Positions 17,798 to 26,138 of a stretch of DNA of 64,000 nucleotides are shown piece after piece; position 1 is the stretch's first letter; every line of letters starts with the position of its first letter. The notes under the pieces were generated by a model, which was not told where the DNA came from, made no database searches, and worked only from the letters and a program-made list of their open reading frames with translations. Position numbers and translations under genes: made by a program. Location: the NCBI RefSeq assembly GCF_900142565.1, contig NZ_FRBH01000003.1, positions 186,001 to 250,000 of the forward strand, given 5' to 3'. This stretch comes from Chishuiella changwenlii (GTDB lineage Bacteria; Bacteroidota; Bacteroidia; Flavobacteriales; Weeksellaceae).

Positions 17798-18223
17798 TTA
17801 TACTTCTTCAAAAATTTCTTCTTCTCGTACAGCGTTTATAGAGAAATATTGCATCATTATAAACTGATAAATCAATTTTTCACCCATACATTTGCATAGA
17901 ATAAGATATAAATAAGGATGCATTTCTAATAAATTGAAAAAGTTTATTTTTTCTAATCTAATAACATCGCAATCCTCAATTGCTTGAATAGCTATTGAGT
18001 AACAATCTTCCGAGAATAAAAAAGATTCTCCTAAACTTTGACCATTTACAAGGCTGGTCTCTAAAATAATTTCTTCCTGATTAAAATTGTCTCTTCTTAC
18101 GCTTCCACGTGATAGTTGAAAATAAAATTTTGCATTATCTCCTTTTTCCACTATCATATCTCCTTCCTTATATGTTTTTTGGATTGCTCCAAATTCAAAT
18201 AATAATTTTTTGTCTATTAACAT
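17798..18223 (-). CDS. Crp/Fnr-like protein without DNA-binding domain
   Basis: 141 aa. It aligns along its length to the first ~130 residues of the 199-aa regulator at 15811 (MLIDKKLL..FGA, GQSLGESFLFSEDCY, FNLLEMHPYLYLIL) and then stops with an acidic tail (REEEIFEEV) just where the winged helix would begin. Only 30 bp separate its stop from the next gene, so no HTH remnant is left and the truncation is settled rather than a sequencing slip. It could sense the same ligand or pair with the full-length regulator. Its own promoter carries the cluster operator. Confidence 0.82.
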   Translation of the reverse strand: MLIDKKLLFEFGAIQKTYKEGDMIVEKGDNAKFYFQLSRGSVRRDNFNQEEIILETSLVNGQSLGESFLFSEDCYSIAIQAIEDCDVIRLEKINFFNLLEMHPYLYLILCKCMGEKLIYQFIMMQYFSINAVREEEIFEEV

Positions 18224-18281
18224 ATAGTAAGTTTTATAAGGGGTTAAAAAATGACAATTTATCTTGTCTTAGAAGTATTAG

Positions 18282-18326
18282 CTAAAGTACGTTTACATTA
18301 TTGCTGTTTTTATGAGTGCAATCATA
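18282..18326 (-). promoter_or_regulatory. Crp/Fnr-type operator and promoter of the HTH-less Crp/Fnr-SDR operon
   Basis: Core TATGAG-TGCA-ATCATA (18311-18326, one mismatch from a perfect dyad). On the minus strand, the -7-like box TACTTTAG (18289-18282) follows after exactly 21 bp, the same spacing as at the two + strand operators of this cluster. Confidence 0.65.
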
Positions 18327-18421
18327 TTTATACTTAATCTTTTGAGTTGAAAAAGTAGCATTACTCTTATAAAATTCAATTTTACTGTAATACTTTATAA
18401 GCATATTATATGAAAATCCAA

Positions 18422-18466
18422 TATGATCTCAATCATAAACTTATAGTTTTTCTACTTTTAATTTTG
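18422..18466 (+). promoter_or_regulatory. Crp/Fnr-type operator and promoter of the small lipoprotein gene
   Basis: Core TATGAT-CTCA-ATCATA (18422-18437, perfect 6+4+6 dyad, then AAC as at 14203-14205). A perfect -7 box TAATTTTG (18459-18466) follows after exactly 21 bp. Confidence 0.72.
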
Positions 18467-18527
18467 AAACTATATATGATGAATGTCATTTATAAATGTA
18501 CTTTGTTTAACCACAAAAAGATAATTT

Positions 18528-18737
18528 ATGAAATCTATTGCGACTATCACATTTCTATTTGCTTTAATAGTTTTTAGCTGTAAAAGAACAAATGAAATGA
18601 AACGAAATAACACAGATATTGTCCCACACGATAGTATCATGTCAGGAGAGACCCCAATGTACCCTGACTCTACAAGTACTATACTTCCAGTTGATAGTAT
18701 ATCTCATAAAGTAGATTCTATTAAAAGAAGTAGATAA
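18528..18737 (+). CDS. Small lipoprotein
   Basis: 69 aa. Lipoprotein signal peptide with lipobox IVFSC (Cys ~18), then a short, Ser/Asp/Thr-rich, probably unstructured chain. No family recognised. It is transcribed from a Crp/Fnr-type promoter and ended by a terminator, so it is a single-gene unit of the stress cluster. Confidence 0.68.
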   Translation: MKSIATITFLFALIVFSCKRTNEMKRNNTDIVPHDSIMSGETPMYPDSTSTILPVDSISHKVDSIKRSR

Positions 18738-18756
18738 AAGAAGTATTTGTGTTAGG

Positions 18757-18788
18757 AGAATTCCTATGTAAATAGGAATTCTTTTTTT
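18757..18788 (+). terminator. Terminator of the small lipoprotein gene
   Basis: Perfect 11-bp stem AGAATTCCTAT / ATAGGAATTCT, GTAA loop, then seven T. Confidence 0.9.
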
Positions 18789-18854
18789 ATAGTTGAAAAA
18801 GATACATTAACCTATACCTGTAATCCATTAATAATTTTTCCTAAATCCTAAATT

Positions 18855-19841
18855 ATGAGTTTATTTCAAACAAAAAAAAGTATAAGTGGTAAAGTAGTTG
18901 TAATTACTGGTGCATCGAGTGGTGTAGGTTTAGCTACGGCAATTGCGTTTGCAAAAGAAGGGTGTAAAATAGTTTTGGCTGCTAGAGGAGAAGAGGCTTT
19001 AAAAAAAGCATTACAAGAATGTAAAGATCTAGGAGCTACTGTTGTGTATAAAACAACAGATACCTCAAATGCAGAAGAAATAGAAGAGTTGGTTAACTTC
19101 ACATTAAAACATTTTAGTCAAATAGATTTCTGGATAAACAATGCAGGAGTTATGGCAAGTGGTAAATTCGAAGAAATTCCTATGGAAGTTTCCGAACAAG
19201 TTATCAAAACAAATTTAATGGGATATATGCATAGTGCATATTATGTTTTACCAGTTTTTAAGAAACAAGAAAAAGGAATTCTTATTAATAATGTTTCCAT
19301 TGCAGGTTATATGCCAGCTCCTTTTAGTGCGGTATATTCTGCTACAAAATACGGGATAAAAGGATTAATGGCTGGTCTACAAAGTGAGTATTCTATTTAT
19401 CCAGAGATTCATATTTGTAATATTTACCCTCAAGTCCAACAATCTACAGGAAATATGCATTCTGCAAAATATTCTGGTTTAGATTTTAAAATACCTCCAT
19501 TTGCAGCAGATCCAACAGATACAGCTCAACTTATGGTTAATTTAACTAAAAAACCTAAAAATGATAACTTTCCAGATGCTAGTTCTTACTTATTAAAATC
19601 CGTTCATGATTTTTTTCCACAAATAATTACGAATATAGCCCATACCGCTATGCGTGTAATGATGAAAATGAAACATGGAGAAGAGGACGAAGGCAATATC
19701 TTGAAACCATCAGGAGAACCTCATCAAATTTATGGAGAAACGAGTTTGCCTGTTCCTTCTAAAAATACTAAAAGGATAGTGACTTTAGGAGTTGTGATAG
19801 GATTTGGGTTATATATGATGAAGAAAGGAGGGAAGAATTAA
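18855..19841 (+). CDS. SDR-family oxidoreductase with C-terminal hydrophobic tail
   Basis: 328 aa. SDR motifs TGASSGVG (~20-27), NNAG (~97-100) and YSATK (~161-165) are intact. The C-terminal ~75 residues are outside the SDR fold and end in a hydrophobic segment followed by Lys/Gly (VTLGVVIGFGLYMMKKGGKN), perhaps a membrane anchor. Enzymes of this group accompany stress genes in many bacteria. The substrate is unknown. It is not homologous in detail to the YghA-type SDR at 16916. Confidence 0.85.
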   Translation: MSLFQTKKSISGKVVVITGASSGVGLATAIAFAKEGCKIVLAARGEEALKKALQECKDLGATVVYKTTDTSNAEEIEELVNFTLKHFSQIDFWINNAGVMASGKFEEIPMEVSEQVIKTNLMGYMHSAYYVLPVFKKQEKGILINNVSIAGYMPAPFSAVYSATKYGIKGLMAGLQSEYSIYPEIHICNIYPQVQQSTGNMHSAKYSGLDFKIPPFAADPTDTAQLMVNLTKKPKNDNFPDASSYLLKSVHDFFPQIITNIAHTAMRVMMKMKHGEEDEGNILKPSGEPHQIYGETSLPVPSKNTKRIVTLGVVIGFGLYMMKKGGKN

Positions 19842-19902
19842 TGATAGAATGTGCTTATATATTATTTATAATGAATAATATATAGAATGTAATTTAAGAA
19901 AT

Positions 19903-19918
19903 TATGGCTCTGCTCATA
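19903..19918 (+). promoter_or_regulatory. Degenerate Crp/Fnr-like operator
   Basis: TATG-N8-CATA has the same 16-bp frame as the stress-cluster operators but keeps only the outer four bases of each arm. A -7-like TAAATTTA begins 22 bp downstream. Weak. Confidence 0.25.
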
Positions 19919-19983
19919 AATTACAACTCTTATAAAATTTTAAATTTATAGTAAGAATATTGTTTAATCAAAATACAATAACC

Positions 19984-20247
19984 ATGAAACATATTGATGT
20001 ACATAGTTTAAATAGAGACGAAATTCAAAATATATTGAATCAATTCTATGATAGAGTATTCGAATTAGGATATAATGAAGGTAAAGCTGAGGTTAATGAA
20101 GATTGTAAAGTTGATACAAGAGAAGGAGTGATATTAAGCGAAGGAGGAAAACCTGAAGATAATGAAGGAGGTCTTTATTCCATCAAAGAAAAGTCTGGTT
20201 TAGTAGAATATGTCACTGCTCAATTTTATGATATTTTAAATGCTTAA
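19984..20247 (+). CDS. Hypothetical acidic protein
   Basis: 87 aa from ATG 19984; a TTG 24 bp upstream is less likely. No signal peptide or membrane helix. It contains FELGYNEGKAE, similar to the QLGYDHGFNDA stretch in the KGG protein of the same cluster, which hints at a shared short module. Family not recognised. Likely co-transcribed with the lmo0937-type gene 85 bp downstream. Confidence 0.62.
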   Translation: MKHIDVHSLNRDEIQNILNQFYDRVFELGYNEGKAEVNEDCKVDTREGVILSEGGKPEDNEGGLYSIKEKSGLVEYVTAQFYDILNA

Positions 20248-20332
20248 AAACTAATAAAACTTTATAAAATAATAATTTAAATATTTTTCGGAATAGATTT
20301 TGTAAACCTTATAATAAATAAAAAACATTAAT

Positions 20333-20491
20333 ATGAGAAATTTAATATCAATTGTTGCCGTTGTTTTGCTTATTCTATGGGCTATTGGTTATTTTGGTTT
20401 TGGTGAAGCCGTAGGTCAATTTATCCACATCCTTTTAGTATTAGCAGTTATTGCCATACTTTACAGATTAATTACAGGTAATAGACCTTAA
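20333..20491 (+). CDS. lmo0937-family (DUF5670) small membrane protein
   Basis: 52 aa with two hydrophobic helices joined by a GYFGFG turn and ending RLITGNRP. This matches the lmo0937/DUF5670 pattern (MRN-hydrophobic-GxFGF-IHILLVLAVI-LxRLI-G-RP). Such peptides are found in stress-induced operons of many bacteria; the function is unknown. Confidence 0.8.
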   Translation: MRNLISIVAVVLLILWAIGYFGFGEAVGQFIHILLVLAVIAILYRLITGNRP

Positions 20492-20493
20492 TG

Positions 20494-20539
20494 AAAAAAG
20501 CTGAAAGAATCTATTGTTTAAAAGTTCTTTCAGCTTTTT
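20494..20539. terminator. Bidirectional terminator
   Basis: AAAAAGCTGAAAGAA pairs with TTCTTTCAGCTTTTT, 15-bp stem. It closes the stress cluster and the convergent S12 hydrolase operon. Confidence 0.88.
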
Positions 20540-20609
20540 AGTTTTTCTAATAATTAGTTTTCTTTATTTCAGAATTAATCTTAGCATATAATTGTTCTAA
20601 GAAATTATT

Positions 20610-22019
20610 TTACTCATTATTTTTTTCAGTTTCCTGCAGTATTTTTTCAATCATTTTTTCTGCGTTGCCATTAGTTCCACCCAATTCTATGGCTTTTTTA
20701 TAACAATTTATTGCTAAATCATATTGTTTATTGGTGTAGTAAGCTTCTGCTAAACTATCCATTACATTGGAATTTTCTGGAAATTCTTTTACCACTAATT
20801 TAAAAATTTCGATGGACTCATTTATTTTACCTGCTCTTAGTAATTCATAACCTAATGAATTTAGTTCGCTTGGGTTATTAAAACTATATTCTTCTTCAGA
20901 AGTTTTTTTCACTTTATAGTAAGTTTCAATCGCTTTATTTACATCAACAAAAGCTTCTTTTTTTAAGAGTTGAGCAACCGATTTTTTAAGAATTTCGTAA
21001 GCTTTTCCAAGCATAATATCTCGAATTATATGACCTAAATCCCAAACTTTATTGCGATTGTTTGATGCTAGGATTACAATGATATCATTTTTAATATCGT
21101 TTAATAAAATAGATTCAAATTTATACGAAATACCATTGTGAAGTTGAAATTTATCTTCTTCATAGAATCGACCAAGTGATCCGCCCTGATCTTTTGCGTA
21201 TGGATTATTCAATAATGTTTCAAAGGATTTTTTAGAAATTAAACGATTATGATTCATCGCATCAATCCATTTGTACATATCGTTAACATCTAACCAAAGC
21301 CAACCGCTGATAAATTCCATTTCTGGACATCGCACATTATCCATATCGTAGCAAGATGTTCGGTTTTTGTAACCCGATTTTGCATCAAAAACGGAATTGT
21401 TCATTTTCAATGGTTTGATAATATTTTTAGTGACAAAATCTTGGAAAGTCATTTCTGTTATCTTTTCAATAATTCTTCTTTGCAAAAACACATTACCATT
21501 ATCATATCTGTAACCTTTTCCAGGTTCAAATAACAAGGTGTCCGTTTTTTTCAAAATCTTCCAAGCTTCATCATCATTTTTCGGAACAATTAATCCATTC
21601 TCTAATCTGGGAATTCCACTGACGTAATTAATCAAATGTCTTGTCGTTACTTTTTCCGACCATTTTGGTAAGTCAAAATTATATTTAGAAATAGGATCAT
21701 CAAGATTTAACTGTCCGCGTTCAGCTAACATCATAATAGCAACCGCATTAAACTGCTTTGCAATAGAGCCAAAATTTAAAATTGAATTCTCTGTTAATAG
21801 TGTTTTTTTAGTTTCATCAGTAAAACCAAACGATTTTTGATAGATGATTTTTCCTTTTTTAGCAACCAAAACATTTCCGTTGAATAAACCTTTTTCGTAG
21901 GATTTAGTCATTAATTCATTAATTTGATTGATTTCATTTTTTTGTTCAATCGGCTTTTGAGCTAAAAGAAAATTGGTGAATAAAACGGCTATTAACAAAT
22001 AAAAAAACTGATTTTTCAT
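20610..22019 (-). CDS. S12 serine hydrolase with C-terminal TPR repeats
   Basis: 469 aa with a signal peptide (LLAQ). S12 motifs SIAK (~residues 79-82) and YDN (~162) are present; the third motif is less obvious. The C-terminal ~110 residues contain TPR-like helices (AKPEN-type pattern: FKLVVKEFPENSNVMDSLAEAY). Probably periplasmic. Activity (peptidase, esterase or beta-lactamase-like) is not readable. It follows its paralogue by 8 bp in one operon. Confidence 0.85.
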   Translation of the reverse strand: MKNQFFYLLIAVLFTNFLLAQKPIEQKNEINQINELMTKSYEKGLFNGNVLVAKKGKIIYQKSFGFTDETKKTLLTENSILNFGSIAKQFNAVAIMMLAERGQLNLDDPISKYNFDLPKWSEKVTTRHLINYVSGIPRLENGLIVPKNDDEAWKILKKTDTLLFEPGKGYRYDNGNVFLQRRIIEKITEMTFQDFVTKNIIKPLKMNNSVFDAKSGYKNRTSCYDMDNVRCPEMEFISGWLWLDVNDMYKWIDAMNHNRLISKKSFETLLNNPYAKDQGGSLGRFYEEDKFQLHNGISYKFESILLNDIKNDIIVILASNNRNKVWDLGHIIRDIMLGKAYEILKKSVAQLLKKEAFVDVNKAIETYYKVKKTSEEEYSFNNPSELNSLGYELLRAGKINESIEIFKLVVKEFPENSNVMDSLAEAYYTNKQYDLAINCYKKAIELGGTNGNAEKMIEKILQETEKNNE

Positions 22020-22027
22020 GTTGAAGA

Positions 22028-23536
22028 TTATTTTGAATATAAGATTTGATTAATTTTTGAAAGCATTTCTTTTGCGTTTTGATTGGTTGGTTCTAATTCC
22101 AATACCTTTTGGTAATCTTTTATAGACAATTGGTAATCTTTATTGTTGAAATAGGCTTCACCTCGGCTATCATAAGCATTTGCATAATTTGGAAATTCAT
22201 TCACACTTAAGTTAAAAATTTTGATAGCTGAGTTGATGTTGCCATCTTTCAAAAACTCATATCCTAAGGTGTTTAATTCATTTTGATTGGAGAAGTTATA
22301 AAAATCTGGTTCCTTTTTCTTTAATTTTTTATAAAGTTCAATGCCTTTATTCACATCATTTTGGGCAACTTTTCTTATCGTTAAATAAATAGACTCCTTA
22401 ATAGGTTCTAAAGGAAAGTTTTCCCAATTATTAATGCTCGCAATACTATTCACAATCTCATAAACAAGATTTATATTGTTTCCGTTTGTCATTACAGCAA
22501 TTCCATTTCCGTTTTCCAAACTACCCACATAATGACAAACAAATCCATAATTCCCGCCGCTATGACCAAAATATTTTATTCCTTTATAGTCCTGTGTAAA
22601 TGCCCCAAGATTATTTTCAAGCCTTTGAAGCGACATTTCTTGGGTTAAGATTTTATTAGATTCTCCTAACAAAGACAATTGTGTTTCGATCATGTAATGA
22701 GCTAAATCTGTCGGAGTAGTCCATAATCCAGCAGCAGCTTGCTCTGGATAAATATGATACTTTCCTTCAACTTCTTTTCCATTGATATAGGCTGTTGCAA
22801 GTGAGTTTTCTTTATCTTTTAATGGAGGTTGATTAAAAAAACTGCTCTTCATTCCTAAAGGAATTAATACATTCTTCAACATATAATCCTCGTATTTTTC
22901 ATTGGTTGTATTTTCGAGAATTAATTGACTAATCGTAGTACCTCCACCAGAATATTTAAATTCTAGATTAGGTTCAAATATAGAACGAACAGCAGGAGTA
23001 TTAGCTGGTTTTTCACCATTAAGAATTTGAATTATTGTTGGTAATTTTTGTTCTCTTTCATAACCTCCGAAACCATTAACAGATAAACCCGCTTTGTGAT
23101 TTAACAAATTTTCAATTGTAATTTTTTTCCCTTTAGAAATAGAATCATATGGAAATTTCCAAATTTTTAAATAATTATTAATGTCATTATCTAACCTTAA
23201 TTTTCTTTGCTCCACTAATTTTAAAATCCCAAGACTATTAAGTGATTTACTTATAGATGCCGCTTGAAAAAGAGTTTCTGCTGTTGCTGATCTTTTTTCA
23301 GAAACGTCAGCAAAACCGTAGGCTTTTACCCATTCTATTTTATAATCTTTAATGAGTGCTATACTAACGGCGTTTGCATTGTAAAATGACATACGTTCTT
23401 TTAAAGACGATTTTTTATTTCTGGATTTGTCCCAATGATTAAGATTGGTTTCGAGTAATTTGATTTTATCACTTAAATTTTGAGCAAATGAGTTGAATGA
23501 TAATAGAAGTGAAATAAATGCAATTATTTTTTTCAT
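22028..23536 (-). CDS. S12 serine hydrolase with C-terminal TPR repeats
   Basis: 502 aa from the ATG at 23536 (another ATG two codons upstream at 23542 is possible). Signal peptide to FAQ. Motifs SISK (~93-96), YSG (~192-194) and GHSGG (~328). C-terminal TPR-like repeats (FNLSVNEFPNYANAYDSRGEAY). It is a paralogue of the next gene, arranged in tandem with an 8-bp gap, and lies 117 bp downstream of a membrane AraC-type regulator that may control both. Confidence 0.86.
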   Translation of the reverse strand: MKKIIAFISLLLSFNSFAQNLSDKIKLLETNLNHWDKSRNKKSSLKERMSFYNANAVSIALIKDYKIEWVKAYGFADVSEKRSATAETLFQAASISKSLNSLGILKLVEQRKLRLDNDINNYLKIWKFPYDSISKGKKITIENLLNHKAGLSVNGFGGYEREQKLPTIIQILNGEKPANTPAVRSIFEPNLEFKYSGGGTTISQLILENTTNEKYEDYMLKNVLIPLGMKSSFFNQPPLKDKENSLATAYINGKEVEGKYHIYPEQAAAGLWTTPTDLAHYMIETQLSLLGESNKILTQEMSLQRLENNLGAFTQDYKGIKYFGHSGGNYGFVCHYVGSLENGNGIAVMTNGNNINLVYEIVNSIASINNWENFPLEPIKESIYLTIRKVAQNDVNKGIELYKKLKKKEPDFYNFSNQNELNTLGYEFLKDGNINSAIKIFNLSVNEFPNYANAYDSRGEAYFNNKDYQLSIKDYQKVLELEPTNQNAKEMLSKINQILYSK

Positions 23537-23653
23537 ATACATTTTTTAGATTGAATGATATTTTTAAAAAACTTTTTGCAAATATGCTGTGAAAAGCTGT
23601 GATAGGCGACCGACTAAAAATAGTCGAACGCATTTGTAAGGAAAAAAGACAAA

Positions 23654-24790
23654 TTATTTTGGATTTTTTCTGAAATCTGTGGGAGTTGTTCCCGTATATT
23701 TTTTGAATGATGTACTAAACGACGATTTAGAATTGAAACCTACTTCATAAAGAATTTCTAAAATAGTGAGTTCTTTTTTAGATGGATTTTTTAAAATTTC
23801 TTTGGCTTTTTCGATTCTATATTCATTAATGAAATCAAAGAAATGTTTGTTCATGTATAAATTAATCAAAGCCGATAATTCTTTCACGGGCATTTCTACT
23901 TGCTCTGCCAAATTCTGAATCGTTAATGAAGAATCGAGATAAGGTTCATTTTTAATCATAAACTCTTTTAACGTTTCAATTTGCGTATTCTTTTCTTCAT
24001 CTATCTCTAAAGATGGTTTTTCTTCGGAAACAACTTCTTCTATCGGTTTTAAATCTGAATTAACTCCTCGGAAAAAATCAGGATTGTTTAATGCTACAAA
24101 AAGATACCAACACGTGCAAAACAAAAATGCAAATCCATCAATAGTAACAATCCATGCTCTAATTTCGCCAAATCCAAAAATATAGGTAACCAACCATCTT
24201 GTTAAGACAATAAAATGTAAAACGTAATAGAGAATGGTAATTTTGTAAAGAGCATTAAGTGCTGAAATATTTGGGTTTGTATAATTCTCGAGATACACTT
24301 TTTTAGCCTTTCTAATTGCCAAAAATGAGGCAATAAAATAGACTTGAAACAGGACTTCGAAAAGGTAGAGCAAAAATTGAAAGAACGGCATATCGTTCAT
24401 GCCATTAATGAATTTTATTTTAGCAGGTCTATCATTAAAATAAATTCCCCACATCATAAACCCATTGAATACCAAAAATGGAATAAGATGTATGATGTGT
24501 TTCGGTTTAAAACGAAAATTGGTGTAACATACAGATACTACATACAGATAAAATGATGCTGAAACTATGTAGTTAGTGCTCCAACGAAATGCCTCGAGGT
24601 TGATGTAATTGATGGGAAAATCACGTATCAAAAACTTCAATCCATCTGCAGCAGTTGTAAAAAGAAAAAGAGCAAGCAACCAATTGGATAGTTTGTTCTT
24701 GGTTTTTACAGTTACCAAAAACAATGCAAGAACAAATACAAGAAAAATTCCTATAAAAGCAGCTATTTCTTTAAAAGTGAAGTTGTCCAT
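23654..24790 (-). CDS. Membrane-bound AraC-family regulator
   Basis: 378 aa. The N-terminal ~230 residues form about seven membrane helices. After an acidic linker (~240-265) comes an AraC helix-turn-helix domain (~275-378: SLTIQNLAEQVEMPVKELSALIN ... EILYEVGFNSKSSFSTSFKKYTGTTPTDFRK). Such proteins sense a signal in the membrane and bind DNA from there. It is co-directional with two S12 hydrolase genes and probably regulates them. Confidence 0.87.
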   Translation of the reverse strand: MDNFTFKEIAAFIGIFLVFVLALFLVTVKTKNKLSNWLLALFLFTTAADGLKFLIRDFPINYINLEAFRWSTNYIVSASFYLYVVSVCYTNFRFKPKHIIHLIPFLVFNGFMMWGIYFNDRPAKIKFINGMNDMPFFQFLLYLFEVLFQVYFIASFLAIRKAKKVYLENYTNPNISALNALYKITILYYVLHFIVLTRWLVTYIFGFGEIRAWIVTIDGFAFLFCTCWYLFVALNNPDFFRGVNSDLKPIEEVVSEEKPSLEIDEEKNTQIETLKEFMIKNEPYLDSSLTIQNLAEQVEMPVKELSALINLYMNKHFFDFINEYRIEKAKEILKNPSKKELTILEILYEVGFNSKSSFSTSFKKYTGTTPTDFRKNPK

Positions 24791-24916
24791 TTTTGTAAAC
24801 CAATACCTCTATACTATATTATTTCGTCTTGTTTGTAGAGGCGGTAAATATAAAATTTTAATTTATATTAATTTAGTTTTCTATTTCAAATTGATGAATA
24901 TGGATTTATTTGAAAT

Positions 24917-24950
24917 AAAAACCTCATCAGATTATTTTGATGAGGTTTTT
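24917..24950 (-). terminator. Terminator at the end of the island 1 operon
   Basis: Perfect 13-bp stem AAAAACCTCATCA / TGATGAGGTTTTT with an 8-nt loop. It lies 28 bp to the left of the att-like repeat, as the other terminator hairpin does at the two other copies. Confidence 0.85.
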
Positions 24951-24978
24951 ATCTATATTTATAATATGTTTGATTTGA

Positions 24979-25045
24979 TTACTTCTTAATACAGAAAGTG
25001 TGAATTCCTTTATTTATCTAAAGCGTAGGGGAGTGAGGTGTAGTT
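24979..25045. repeat. att-like repeat copy A (mnmE 3'-end-like core plus left island end)
   Basis: TTACTTCTTAATACAGAA (24979-24996) differs at two positions from the mnmE-end sequence at copy B. It is followed by ~50 bp (…GTAGGGGAGTGAGGTGTAG…) that match 30863-30911 with 7 mismatches. It marks the boundary between backbone and island 1. Confidence 0.7.
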
Positions 25046-25100
25046 ATATTTATAAAAAATTAACTAAAAATAATTCATCTATAAACTCAGATTATGAGAA

Positions 25101-26138
25101 TTATATATCCCCATTACTTTTATATTCTTCTAGTTCTTTATAAAAATCACTTTTGAATTTATGTAAAGGTATATTTTGTATATTCTTGTCTGTATACGAT
25201 GTTTCAGAAATAAACGATTCTAAATTATCAGAAATATCTTTTTCAGTTAGTTTTGAAATTTGCATTTTATAAGATGGAGAATTAAATTTTTTGTATCTAT
25301 CCAATAGATTTACTATTGGTGATTTATATTCTTTATATAACGAAGTTAATTCTAATCTACTTTCCAATGTTGGATTGATATTATCTATGATTAAATCATC
25401 CATTTTGTTAAGTTTCGCTTCTCCATTGCTAATATCAATAACATTTTTAAAATTAAACTTTGGAATTTGATGATTATCAAATGGATTAAAATTAAAATTA
25501 TTATCGGTAGCATCTGATTTTCTTTGATTGCAAAGAGAACAAACAGGAATTAAATTATTTAAACTTACACTGATTAGGGCATTTTTACTTTTAGGATATA
25601 TATGATCTAAATTCCCATTTAAATACATCTTCATTTTTCCTGTATAAATTGTAGTATATTGTGCTAAACAGTAATGGCAATTACTTGCTTCTCGTTTCGA
25701 ATAATATAAAATCAATCTATCTTTTCTTTCAGAGTAATTGAATACAGATTCTAAATAAGTATTTAAATTTAAAAGTTCATTCAATTCGTTATTTATTTTA
25801 GACTTTTCATTGGAATTTAAATTAGTGTCATTCTTTTGTTTTTCTAAATCTTTTATTTTTTTATCATTTTTCAATTCTTTTCTTTGAAATGATATATTTT
25901 CAAGAGAAATTTGATTTAATTTTTTTACTGTTTCTAAATTAGCCATTACAAAAGAATCCGTTGAATTAACGTCAATTGAAATTACATTTTCTAAACTCGA
26001 AAAAAAAGTAGTTAAATTACTTATTGAGTATTTTTTTAACTCTATTAATTTTTTTTTTATTTTTTTATCAATTTTCTTATATCTATTTATCAAGTCCTTG
26101 TCGAGGTTAGTAAATTTATTTTCATTAATTTGTATCAT
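25101..26138 (-). CDS. HNH endonuclease, PtuB-like
   Basis: 345 aa. The N-terminal ~120 residues are Lys/Asn-rich and helical or coiled-coil. The HNH core is CHYC (~152-155), LDHIYPKSKN (~177-186), LNNLIPVCSLCNQRKSD (~190-206), so both zinc-knuckle pairs and the catalytic DH are intact. It overlaps the upstream AAA ATPase gene by 14 bp. An ATPase of this type next to an HNH nuclease is the composition of Septu (PtuA/PtuB) anti-phage systems. The protein is longer than the small PtuB proteins I know of. Strong terminator downstream. Confidence 0.82.
   Translation of the reverse strand: MIQINENKFTNLDKDLINRYKKIDKKIKKKLIELKKYSISNLTTFFSSLENVISIDVNSTDSFVMANLETVKKLNQISLENISFQRKELKNDKKIKDLEKQKNDTNLNSNEKSKINNELNELLNLNTYLESVFNYSERKDRLILYYSKREASNCHYCLAQYTTIYTGKMKMYLNGNLDHIYPKSKNALISVSLNNLIPVCSLCNQRKSDATDNNFNFNPFDNHQIPKFNFKNVIDISNGEAKLNKMDDLIIDNINPTLESRLELTSLYKEYKSPIVNLLDRYKKFNSPSYKMQISKLTEKDISDNLESFISETSYTDKNIQNIPLHKFKSDFYKELEEYKSNGDI

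Larger units (their letters stand above)
24791..25100. other. Intergenic region at the left edge of island 1
   Basis: 310 bp without a gene. It holds a short dyad CCTCTA...TAGAGG (24806-24841) near the AraC start, a terminator and the distal att-like repeat, both listed separately. Confidence 0.6.
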
